The notes under the pieces: model-generated
The model's input: the letters and a program-made list of their open reading frames with translations, nothing else
Databases searched by the model: none
Told to the model about the DNA's origin: nothing
Translations under genes and position numbers: made by a program
Origin: Clostridium sp. UBA3947
GTDB lineage: Bacteria; Bacillota; Clostridia; Clostridiales; Clostridiaceae
Length of the DNA stretch: 31,630 nt
Direction: 5' to 3'
Assembly: GCA_002385545.1 (NCBI GenBank)
Contig: DGDR01000228.1
Span: 692 to 32,321 of the forward strand
In this document: positions 7,507 to 14,617 of the stretch, in pieces
Position numbering within the stretch: position 1 is the stretch's first letter
How the letters are laid out: each line of letters starts with the position of its first letter

Positions 7507-8412
7507 TTATTCGATTTTGATATTATTTTCCCTAGCATAGTAAAATAAGTATTGCTGAGCGAAGCCTGCTAGGGAGCCAAACTTGTCTCTAGCAAAATCT
7601 CTGATTTTTTTTAGGGATAAATCTGGAGCAGTGTAAAAATGCATCATAGCTCTTTTTACCCAAACATCTACAGGAAAGGCTGATATTTTATTCATAGAAA
7701 ATAGCATTATACAGTCTCCAACCTTTGGCCCTATGCCATTAAACTGCTGTAAGGCCCTGTGACAATCGTCATCAGACATTTTAGCAATCTCATATATATT
7801 ATACTTTTCAAAGCCTTCTAGGCCCTGTAAACTGCTATATATATTTGACACCGTATCCTTCACATACTTAGCTCTAAACCCTAAACCACAGGACTCCAAC
7901 TCAGTCTCTTCCACTGCAGCTAGCTTTTCTACACTCGGAAAGGTATAATAGGTAACGCCCTTGTACTCTATAGTTTCTCCCCATCTTTTACTTATATTCT
8001 CTATAGCTCTTTTAATCATAGGTATTCTATTATTGGCAGAAATAATAAAGGAAATAACAATTTCAAAAGGCTCCTGCTTTAATATTCTTATTCCATAACC
8101 AAAATCCACTGCCTTCTTTAAAAGAGGATCCTTACTTAATTCCTGCTTTATATTAGAGTAGTCCTGATTTAAATCAAAATATTCACACCATATATTATAG
8201 AAGTCTTCCTCATTACTATTATAAATAATAACATCATTTCCTTCCTTTATAACCTCTATAACCCTTCCGTATGCCACTCCAATAAAATCGTTATCCCTAA
8301 TCTTATTCCACCTAAAACATTGACCACATTCGAAAATATGAACAGGATCAAAGTTTGCTACATCTTTAATAACAATACAATTTTCTTTAGCTTCTACATG
8401 TTTATAGTCCAA
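7507..8412 (-). CDS. ogg: 8-oxoguanine DNA glycosylase/AP lyase, Ogg1-type
   Basis: This base-excision repair enzyme removes 8-oxoguanine and nicks the abasic site. The 301 residues contain an N-terminal OGG domain with CGQCFRW (about 29-35) and a helix-hairpin-helix GPD module: GIGPKVGDC (226-234) with the catalytic Lys at 230, then PVDVW (247-251) with the conserved Asp at 249. The Asn pair at 127-128 matches the damage-strand-contacting Asn of human OGG1. The residue aligned with human Arg154, which reads cytosine opposite the lesion, is Met132, as I recall for the Clostridium acetobutylicum enzyme. The start codon appears to be TTG after AAAGGAG, with no suitable ATG nearby. The gene stands alone. 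Confidence 0.88.
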   Translation of the reverse strand: MDYKHVEAKENCIVIKDVANFDPVHIFECGQCFRWNKIRDNDFIGVAYGRVIEVIKEGNDVIIYNSNEEDFYNIWCEYFDLNQDYSNIKQELSKDPLLKKAVDFGYGIRILKQEPFEIVISFIISANNRIPMIKRAIENISKRWGETIEYKGVTYYTFPSVEKLAAVEETELESCGLGFRAKYVKDTVSNIYSSLQGLEGFEKYNIYEIAKMSDDDCHRALQQFNGIGPKVGDCIMLFSMNKISAFPVDVWVKRAMMHFYTAPDLSLKKIRDFARDKFGSLAGFAQQYLFYYARENNIKIE

Positions 8413-8505
8413 GAGTCTCTTCTCCTTTAGTTTAATATTAAAATCATTTTTATAAATATATTTTTATCATAACTTAGCTATTTTTAAAAGTATATAAAAA
8501 TATTC

Positions 8506-8673
8506 TTATAGCATACCTGATCTTATAATACCAATACTTATAATATTTATAACCGAAGATACTCCACCTACTAGCAAACAAGTTTTACCTGCTTCTTTTT
8601 TATATTCTTCATTTTTGGATAGTAAAACAGCGCCAGCTATAAAACCAACTAAAGGAAGAAAAAGTATATATCC
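8506..8673 (-). pseudogene. Remnant of a small membrane-protein gene
   Basis: An open stretch of 55 codons reads as a hydrophobic helix (LFLPLVGFIAGAVLLSK), a charged hinge (NEEYKKEAG), and a second hydrophobic helix, then a stop. It resembles the C-terminal end of small clostridial membrane proteins that often follow a zinc-ribbon domain. There is no start codon or ribosome site in this frame: a stop at 8674-8676 precedes it. It most likely represents the tail of a gene truncated by deletion in the approximately 370-bp gap between ogg and hbd. A short functional peptide is less likely. Confidence 0.35.
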
Positions 8674-8724
8674 TCACCTTTGCCTTCTAACTATCATATA
8701 ATAAAAAAACAAGCCTAATAAGCA

Positions 8725-8751
8725 ACAAAAAGCTGCTGCACAACCAACAGC
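8725..8751 (-). terminator. Intrinsic terminator of the crt-bcd-etfBA-hbd operon
   Basis: On the minus strand GCTGTTG (8745-8751) pairs with CAGCAGC (8732-8738) around a six-base loop, with one G-U pair, and is followed by TTTTTG. It lies 35 bp after the hbd stop codon. Confidence 0.75.
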
Positions 8752-8785
8752 TTTGTCAGTTATGCAACAGCTTATTTTACTTAAA

Positions 8786-9634
8786 TTACTTTGTATAATC
8801 GTAGAATCCTTTTCCAGTCTTTCTTCCAAGGTATCCAGCTCTAACGTATTTCTTAAGCAATGGATTTGGTCTGTACTTTGGATCTCCTGTTTCCTTATAA
8901 AGAACTTCCATTATAGCAAGAACTATATCGTTACCTATGAAGTCTGATAATGCTAATGGTCCCATTGGGTGGTTTGCACCAAGCATCATAGCCTTATCTA
9001 TATCCTCTGCACTAGCAGTTCCTTCTGCAAGCACTGTAATACCTTCATTAATCATTGGTATTAATATTCTATTAACTACGAAACCTGGAGCCTCTGCTAC
9101 TTCTACTGGTTCCTTACCAATAGCTATAGATAATTCCTTAACCTTGTCAAAGGTCTCCTGTGAAGTTGCTATACCTCTGATAACCTCAACTAACTTCATA
9201 ACAGGAGCTGGGTTAAAGAAATGCATTCCTATAACCTTATCTGGTCTATTTGTAGCAGTAGCTACCTCTGTTATTGATAATGAAGATGTATTTGATGCAA
9301 GAATAGCTTCAGCCTTACAAATTTTATCTAATTCAGCAAATATGGACTTCTTAACTTCCATGTTTTCTACTGCAGCTTCCACTACTAAATCGCAGTCTGC
9401 AGCCAAATTCATATCAGTTGTTCCAGTTATTCTTGAAAGAATTTCGTCCTTAACCTCTTCAGTGATTTTACCCTTTGCTACCAACTTTGAAAGATTCTTA
9501 TTGATTCCGTTAAGCCCCCTCTCAACGAACTCATCCTTAATATCCCTTACTATAACCTCATAACCCTTAGTGGCAAAAGCCTGAGCAATACCTGCTCCCA
9601 TAGTACCTGCACCAAGAACAAATATCTTTTCCAT
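8786..9634 (-). CDS. hbd: 3-hydroxybutyryl-CoA dehydrogenase
   Basis: This enzyme reduces acetoacetyl-CoA to (S)-3-hydroxybutyryl-CoA with NAD(P)H in the butyrate pathway. The Rossmann motif GAGTMGAGIAQ lies near residues 7-17 and the catalytic-His segment GMHFFNPAP near 136-144; the C-terminal domain keeps NHPMGPL and ends with LGRKTGKGFYDY. An in-frame ATG exists two codons earlier (9640), but the AGGAGG site is only two bases from it and eight from the ATG at 9634. The later start gives 282 residues, the length I recall for C. acetobutylicum Hbd. It is the last gene of its operon, 43 bp after etfA. Confidence 0.97.
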   Translation of the reverse strand: MEKIFVLGAGTMGAGIAQAFATKGYEVIVRDIKDEFVERGLNGINKNLSKLVAKGKITEEVKDEILSRITGTTDMNLAADCDLVVEAAVENMEVKKSIFAELDKICKAEAILASNTSSLSITEVATATNRPDKVIGMHFFNPAPVMKLVEVIRGIATSQETFDKVKELSIAIGKEPVEVAEAPGFVVNRILIPMINEGITVLAEGTASAEDIDKAMMLGANHPMGPLALSDFIGNDIVLAIMEVLYKETGDPKYRPNPLLKKYVRAGYLGRKTGKGFYDYTK

Positions 9635-9677
9635 TAACATTACCTCCTATTAATTTAAATTGTCCATTGACAATTAC

Positions 9678-10679
9678 TTATTTCTGGCCTTTTAGCTGAG
9701 CTATTAATTCAGGTACAACCTTGTATAAGTCTCCTACGATAGCTAAATCTGCAATCTTCATAATTGGAGCGTTTTCGTCCTTGTTTATAGCTATAATATA
9801 GTCTGAATCCTGCATACCAGCTAAATGTTGAATTGCTCCTGAAATACCACAAGCAATGTAAATCTTTGGCTTAACAGTCTGACCTGTTTGACCAACCTGA
9901 GCACGCTTGTCTATCCATGCATTATCTACCGCTGCTCTAGATCCTGCAACAGTTCCACCTAATACATCTGCTAATTCCTTAAGAAGCTCAAAGCCTTCAG
10001 CCTTTCCAACTCCTCTTCCACCGGATACTATAAATTCAGCTTCTCCGATATCAACAATATCCTTAGCTTCTTTAACAATCTCTACAACCTTTGTTCTGAT
10101 ATCTTCTTCCTTTAAGTCAACTTTAACATTTTCTATAGCTGCAGTTCTAGCTTCATCCTTTTCTAGTTTCGCGAAAACTCCTGGTCTTACAGTTGCCATC
10201 TGTGGTCTGTGATCAGGACACGCAATTGTAGCCATTAAGTTTCCACCAAAGGCTGGTCTTGTAGCCATTAAATTTCCAGTACCTTCTTCTACATCTACAG
10301 AAGTACAGTCAGCAGTTAAACCAGTAGTTAATCTAGCTGCCACTCTAGGACCTAAATCTCTTCCAACATAAGTAGCTCCTATGAAAATTATTTCTGGTTT
10401 TCTTTCTTTAGCAAGGTCGCAAATAACCTTAGTATATCCATCTGTAGTGTAATGGCTTAACAATTCATGATCTGCTACTAGAACCTCATCAGCACCAAAT
10501 GCTACTAGTTCTTTAGCAAGATCCCCTACACTATGTCCAAGAAGTAGAGCTGTAAGCTTTACTCCTAATTTATCAGCTATCTTTCTTCCTTCTCCTAAAA
10601 GCTCAAGAGATACCTTTTGAAGCACGCCTTCTCTTTGCTCTGCAAATACCCAAACGCCTTTGTATTCTGCTAAATTCAT
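9678..10679 (-). CDS. etfA: Electron transfer flavoprotein alpha subunit
   Basis: This is the alpha subunit of the FAD heterodimer that, with Bcd, couples butyryl-CoA formation to electron bifurcation toward ferredoxin. The C-terminal FAD domain carries GGRGVGK near residue 220, SRAAVD, QVGQTG, CGISGAIQH and the closing KIADLAIVGD. An upstream ATG at 10703 overlaps the etfB stop (TAATG), but AGGAGG sits eight bases before the ATG at 10679, and the protein from there (MNLAEYKGVWVFAEQ) begins as family members do. I therefore choose 10679, giving 333 residues; coupled initiation at 10703 cannot be excluded. Confidence 0.96.
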   Translation of the reverse strand: MNLAEYKGVWVFAEQREGVLQKVSLELLGEGRKIADKLGVKLTALLLGHSVGDLAKELVAFGADEVLVADHELLSHYTTDGYTKVICDLAKERKPEIIFIGATYVGRDLGPRVAARLTTGLTADCTSVDVEEGTGNLMATRPAFGGNLMATIACPDHRPQMATVRPGVFAKLEKDEARTAAIENVKVDLKEEDIRTKVVEIVKEAKDIVDIGEAEFIVSGGRGVGKAEGFELLKELADVLGGTVAGSRAAVDNAWIDKRAQVGQTGQTVKPKIYIACGISGAIQHLAGMQDSDYIIAINKDENAPIMKIADLAIVGDLYKVVPELIAQLKGQK

Positions 10680-10702
10680 TTCACAATCCTCCTCATAATC
10701 CA

Positions 10703-11482
10703 TTAGATGTAGTGTTTTTCCTTAAGCTTAACCACAATGTAGGATGCTGCATCTTCAGCATCTCTTTTGATTAATTCTCCGCCGCCCTTAACTTCTTTAG
10801 CCCAGGACTTCTTAACCTTTGTTGGGGATCCAGCTAGACCAAGCTTTGACTTATCTACATCTATGTCGTCAGCGCTCCAAGTTACTATTTCCTTGTTGGC
10901 AGAAGCAAAAATATCTCTAGCATTCATATATCTTGGCTTGTTTAGTTCCTTTATTGCTGTTAATAATACTGGAGTCTTAACTTCTATTATTTCATATCCA
11001 TCCTCTAAGGCTCTGTTAACAATTAACTTGTCTCCTTCTACCTTAACATCTTGAACATAAGTAACCTGAGGTATATTTAAATGCTCAGCTATTTCTGGTC
11101 CAACCTGTGCTGTATCTCCATCTATAGCTTGTCTTCCTGCAAATATAATGTCATATTCCAATTTTCTTATAGCTCCAGCTAAAGCTTCTGAAGTAGCTAA
11201 AGTGTCTGCTCCAGCAAAGGCTCTATCTGTTATTAAGATAGCCTCGTCAGCTCCCATAGATAAAGCTTCTCTCAAAGCATTTTTTGCCTGTGGTGGTCCC
11301 ATGCTGATAACTGTTACCTTTGCACCATACTTATCCTTTAAAACTAAAGCTTCTTCTAAAGCGTGCTTATCCTCTGGATTTATTATGGAAGGTACTCCTT
11401 CTCTAATAAGAGTTCCAGTCTTAGGATCTATTTTAACCGCTGTAGTATCTGGTACTTGCTTTAAACATACAACTATATTCAT
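10703..11482 (-). CDS. etfB: Electron transfer flavoprotein beta subunit
   Basis: This partner of EtfA binds the second flavin in bifurcating EtfAB-Bcd complexes. The 259 residues start with the family-typical MNIVVCLKQVPDT and include INPEDKHALEEAL, the GPPQAKNALREALSMGADEAIL helix-loop and a GRQAIDGDTAQVGPEIAE segment (about 116-133) that contributes to the nucleotide site. The ATG follows GGGAGG. It lies 21 bp after bcd and one base into the alternative etfA start, so the three proteins are made from one transcript, in keeping with a fixed complex. Confidence 0.97.
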   Translation of the reverse strand: MNIVVCLKQVPDTTAVKIDPKTGTLIREGVPSIINPEDKHALEEALVLKDKYGAKVTVISMGPPQAKNALREALSMGADEAILITDRAFAGADTLATSEALAGAIRKLEYDIIFAGRQAIDGDTAQVGPEIAEHLNIPQVTYVQDVKVEGDKLIVNRALEDGYEIIEVKTPVLLTAIKELNKPRYMNARDIFASANKEIVTWSADDIDVDKSKLGLAGSPTKVKKSWAKEVKGGGELIKRDAEDAASYIVVKLKEKHYI

Positions 11483-11503
11483 CTGCTCTTCCTCCCACCA
11501 ATT

Positions 11504-12643
11504 TTATTTAAAAAGATTTCCTGCGATAACCATCTTTTGAACCTGTGAAGTTCCTTCATAGATTTCTGTTATTTTAGCGTCTCTCATCATTCTTTCTACT
11601 GGATATTCCTTAGTGTATCCATAACCACCGAAGGCTTGAACTGCCTTAGTAGTAACTTCCATAGCTACTTCTGATGCGAACAATTTTGCTCTTGCAGCAT
11701 CTACAGTATATGGTAGACCATTATCCTTTAACCAAGCTGCCTTGTAAACTAAGTTTCTAGCAGCTTCAATCTTAACCTCTAATTCGGCCATCATCCATTG
11801 TAAGCCTTGGAATGAGCTTAATGGCTTACCAAACTGCTTTCTTTCCTTCATATAGTTAACTGCTTCCTCGAAGGCACCTTCTGCTATACCAAGAGCCTGA
11901 GCTGCTATACCAATTCTTCCACCATCAAGAGTTTTCATTGCTATGCTAAAGCCCTTACCTTCTTTTCCAAGTAGGTTTTCCTTAGGTACTACGCAGTTTT
12001 CCATGATTAATTCTGTAGTGGAGGATGCTCTAATTCCTAATTTATTTTCTTTCTTTCCTATTGAGAAACCTGGGAAATTCTTTTCAACTATGAAAGCAGA
12101 GATTCCTCTAGTTCCCTGACTTCTATCAGTCATAGCAAAGATTATGAAAGTATCTGCCACTCCACCGTTTGTTATAAATACCTTGCTACCATTTAATATA
12201 TAATTGTCACCATCTAAAACAGCAGTAGTTTGCTGTCCAGCAGCGTCTGTTCCTGCGTTAGGCTCAGTTAAACCAAAAGCACCTAATTTTCTACCACTAG
12301 CTAGGTCTGGTAAATACTTAGCCTTTTGCTCTGGAGTTCCAAAAGCATCAATTACAGAAGCACAAAGGGAAACATGAGCAGAAAGAATAACTCCTGTAGT
12401 AGCACAAACCTTTGATAACTCCTCAACCGCTAATATATAGGATAGGCTGTCACCACCTGCTCCTTCATATTCTGGCTTAAATGGTATTCCGAAAAATCCT
12501 AGCTTAGCCATTTTCTTTACATTTTCCATAGGGAACTCTTCTGTCTCATCTATCTCAGCTGCAATTGGTTTTACTTCATTTATGGCAAACTCTCTTACCA
12601 TTTGTCTAACTAATTCTTGTTCTTTTGATAATGTAAAATCCAT
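11504..12643 (-). CDS. bcd: Butyryl-CoA dehydrogenase (short-chain acyl-CoA dehydrogenase)
   Basis: This FAD enzyme reduces crotonyl-CoA to butyryl-CoA and, with EtfAB, drives ferredoxin reduction. The 379 residues equal the length I recall for the C. acetobutylicum protein. It shows the acyl-CoA dehydrogenase signatures GLTEPNAGTD (about 132-141) and FGGYGY...RMMRDAKITEIYEGT near the C-terminus, where the Glu in EIYEGT is the expected catalytic base. The DGGRIGIAAQALGIAEGA helix is intact. GGAGGG precedes the ATG, and the gene is 18 bp after crt. Its tight linkage to etfBA argues for the bifurcating rather than the beta-oxidation role. Confidence 0.97.
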   Translation of the reverse strand: MDFTLSKEQELVRQMVREFAINEVKPIAAEIDETEEFPMENVKKMAKLGFFGIPFKPEYEGAGGDSLSYILAVEELSKVCATTGVILSAHVSLCASVIDAFGTPEQKAKYLPDLASGRKLGAFGLTEPNAGTDAAGQQTTAVLDGDNYILNGSKVFITNGGVADTFIIFAMTDRSQGTRGISAFIVEKNFPGFSIGKKENKLGIRASSTTELIMENCVVPKENLLGKEGKGFSIAMKTLDGGRIGIAAQALGIAEGAFEEAVNYMKERKQFGKPLSSFQGLQWMMAELEVKIEAARNLVYKAAWLKDNGLPYTVDAARAKLFASEVAMEVTTKAVQAFGGYGYTKEYPVERMMRDAKITEIYEGTSQVQKMVIAGNLFK

Positions 12644-12661
12644 TCTTCATTGCCCTCCTAA

Positions 12662-13444
12662 TTATTTGTTTTGAAAATTCTTCTCTCTCTTTTCTACAAA
12701 AGCTGTCATTCCCTCTTTTTGATCTGCTGTAGAGAAACATTCACCGAAGGCTTCAGCCTCGTACATGATTGCAGTATCTATATCACATTGCATACCTCTA
12801 TTAATAGCAGCCTTTGAAAGCTTAACTGCAATTGGTGCATTGGCAGCAATGGTTTCAGCCATATTCTTAGCCTCATCCATAAGCTTATCAGCTTCTACTA
12901 CTCTATTTACTAAACCTATTCTCAAGGCTTCATCTGCTTTAATCATTCTTCCTGTATATATTAATTCCTTAGCCATAGCGGTACCAACTAGTCTTGGTAA
13001 TCTCTGAGTTCCTCCAAAACCAGGAGTAATGCCTAATCCAGTTTCAGGTTGTCCAAATTTAGCTTTTTCTGAAGCTATTCTTATGTCGCAAGCCATAGCT
13101 AACTCACAGCCTCCGCCTAAAGCAAAGCCATTTACTGCAGCTATAACTGGTTTTTCAAGGTTTTCTAATCTTCTAAACACTTTATTTCCTAATATGGAGA
13201 ATTTTCTTCCTTCCATAGTATTTAAGTCTTTCATTTCTGTTATGTCTGCTCCGGCAACAAATGCTTTTTCACCGGCTCCTGTCAAAATCACAGCATAAAT
13301 TTCATCATCATTTTCTAGGTCAGCAATTATGTAATCAAGTTCTTTTAAAGTTTCAGAATTTAATGCATTTAAGGCCTTTGGTCTGTTTATTGTTACAATG
13401 GCTATTTTTCCCTGTTTTTCTATTATGACATTTTTTAATTCCAT
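12662..13444 (-). CDS. crt: 3-hydroxybutyryl-CoA dehydratase (crotonase)
   Basis: This enzyme removes water from 3-hydroxybutyryl-CoA to give crotonyl-CoA. It is a crotonase-fold protein: the oxyanion-hole segments AGADITEM (about 64-71) and GFALGGGCELAM are intact, and the two active-site Glu residues lie in GGGCEL and FGQPE. The frame is open 15 codons upstream of the chosen ATG, but GGGAGG lies eight bases before the ATG at 13444 and the protein from there (MELKNVIIEK) aligns with known Crt starts, giving 260 residues. It is the first gene of the operon, behind a clear promoter flanked by Rex-type operators. Confidence 0.97.
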   Translation of the reverse strand: MELKNVIIEKQGKIAIVTINRPKALNALNSETLKELDYIIADLENDDEIYAVILTGAGEKAFVAGADITEMKDLNTMEGRKFSILGNKVFRRLENLEKPVIAAVNGFALGGGCELAMACDIRIASEKAKFGQPETGLGITPGFGGTQRLPRLVGTAMAKELIYTGRMIKADEALRIGLVNRVVEADKLMDEAKNMAETIAANAPIAVKLSKAAINRGMQCDIDTAIMYEAEAFGECFSTADQKEGMTAFVEKREKNFQNK

Positions 13445-13466
13445 TTGGCAATCCTCCCTTATAGCT

Positions 13467-13484
13467 TTGTTAATATTATAACAA
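13467..13484 (-). promoter_or_regulatory. Rex-type operator, proximal, in the crt leader
   Basis: An 18-bp inverted repeat reads TTGTTAATATTATAACAA on the plus strand, one base from the TTGTTAA-N4-TTAACAA consensus I know for clostridial Rex. It lies downstream of the predicted crt transcription start and just before the ribosome site, so bound Rex would act as a roadblock. Confidence 0.7.
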
Positions 13485-13491
13485 TCCAAGA

Positions 13492-13522
13492 CAAAAATAA
13501 TTGAAGCTATTTAGCTCCAATT
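13492..13522 (-). terminator. Probable rex terminator overlapping the crt transcription start
   Basis: On the minus strand a ten-base stem (AATTGGAGCT with AGCTTCAATT, one G-U pair, four-base loop) at 13499-13522 is followed by ATTTTTGT. Transcripts reading through from rex would form the full hairpin. Transcripts starting near 13519 would lack the first few bases of its left arm. Confidence 0.5.
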
Positions 13523-13525
13523 ACA

Positions 13526-13554
13526 ATTATAACTATAGTATAGTAACTTTTCAA
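13526..13554 (-). promoter_or_regulatory. Sigma-A type promoter of the crt operon
   Basis: TTGAAA (13549-13554), a 17-base spacer, and TATAAT (13526-13531) on the minus strand. It is about 80 bp upstream of the crt ATG and lies between two Rex-type sites. Confidence 0.75.
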
Positions 13555-13594
13555 TAGTAAATAAACATATTTTATGCAATTTAGTTAAAATTAA

Positions 13595-13612
13595 TTGTTA
13601 ATTGTTTAACAC
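13595..13612 (-). promoter_or_regulatory. Rex-type operator, distal
   Basis: TTGTTAATTGTTTAACAC matches TTGTTAA-N4-TTAACAA except in the last base. It starts 40 bp upstream of the crt -35 element and 11 bp after the rex stop codon. Confidence 0.65.
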
Positions 13613-13623
13613 CAGCGGACACT

Positions 13624-14268
13624 TTATTTATTCTGTTTGTCCCTCTCATTTAATAGATAAGTTAAGGTTAGGATACTTTCACTTAAATGAACATTTTCAA
13701 CTATTACATCCTCTGGTACAACTAAATCTACAGGGGCAAAGTTCCAAATTCCTTTAACGCCACCTTCTACTAACATATCACATACTTTTTGAGCATTTAT
13801 TCTAGGTACACATATAACACCAATATCTATATGATTATTCTTTAAGAAGTTACTCAATTGATCTATATCTTGAATTTCCACATCTCTAATTCTTAGGCCT
13901 ATTAGCTTAGGGTTAGCATCAAATATTGCTTCTAAGGAGAAGCCTAACTTATCAAACCTAGTATAGTTGGCAATAGCTTGCCCTATGTTACCAGCACCAA
14001 TGATTACTTCCTTGTATACTCTATTTAGTCCTAATATAGAACTTATCTCATTATATAAATCTCTTACATTGTAACCATACCCCTGTTGCCCAAAATCACC
14101 AAAGCAGTTTAAATCCTGTCTAATCTGTGATGCAGTGAAGCCTATTTTTTCGCTTAACTCTTTGGAAGAAATTCTATCCACATCATTATTCAGCATTTCT
14201 CTAAGATATCTTTGATATTTAGGTAGTCTTTTTATTACTGCCATTGAAATATTCCTTTTACGTTCCAT
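13624..14268 (-). CDS. rex: Redox-sensing transcriptional repressor Rex
   Basis: This dimeric repressor leaves DNA when NADH binds. The 214 residues have an N-terminal winged-helix domain (about 8-85; helices around SSKELSEKIGFTASQIRQDL, followed by the family segment FGDFGQQGYGYNV) and a Rossmann domain with GAGNIGQA near residues 92-99 and the usual IWNFAPVDL near 175. GAGGAG six bases before the ATG supports this start. It is transcribed toward crt, 179 bp away, and two Rex-type sites lie in that gap, so its main local target is evident from the sequence. A Rex site is not evident in its own promoter. Confidence 0.97.
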   Translation of the reverse strand: MERKRNISMAVIKRLPKYQRYLREMLNNDVDRISSKELSEKIGFTASQIRQDLNCFGDFGQQGYGYNVRDLYNEISSILGLNRVYKEVIIGAGNIGQAIANYTRFDKLGFSLEAIFDANPKLIGLRIRDVEIQDIDQLSNFLKNNHIDIGVICVPRINAQKVCDMLVEGGVKGIWNFAPVDLVVPEDVIVENVHLSESILTLTYLLNERDKQNK

Positions 14269-14348
14269 AGCACACTCCTCAATTTCTTTAATTATAGTAT
14301 ATGAATTTCTACTACTTATACATACAACTCTATACAGCTCTATAAGTT

Positions 14349-14378
14349 ATTATCATATATCGCTCTTACTACTGTCAA
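14349..14378 (-). promoter_or_regulatory. Candidate rex promoter
   Basis: TTGACA (14373-14378), 18 bases, GATAAT (14349-14354) on the minus strand, about 80 bp before the rex ATG. In the rest of the 349-bp rex/ABC-F gap I see only AT-rich DNA and the divergent promoter at 14527. Confidence 0.5.
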
Positions 14379-14526
14379 TGTTATTGTCCAAAGGAAAACA
14401 TTCAGTTTAACGTTGTATAATTATCAATTAATACATTCTTAGTTTATATTAGCTAATGCTATAATATTATTATAAATAATGTAATTAATAAAATCTAGAA
14501 TCTGTTTTTGATTTATTTAATAACAT

Positions 14527-14555
14527 TTGAAAGTCCTATATATTCATATTATAAT
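14527..14555 (+). promoter_or_regulatory. Promoter of the ABC-F gene
   Basis: TTGAAA (14527-14532), exactly 17 bases, TATAAT (14550-14555), giving a start near 14562 and a leader of about 55 bases. No room is left for a long attenuator of the type seen before antibiotic-resistance ABC-F genes. Confidence 0.7.
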
Positions 14556-14617
14556 GATAAAGTGTTTCAAGAGAAAGCTAAAGCTATAAGAAAATTTCCT
14601 AAAGGATTGATATTAGT

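Noticed and set aside
8937..9563. Long open frame on the plus strand opposite hbd
   Set aside because: It mirrors codon patterns of hbd, has no ribosome site and a low-complexity Ser/Thr/Ala translation; the same applies to similar opposite-strand frames over groEL, etfA, etfB, crt and hisZ.
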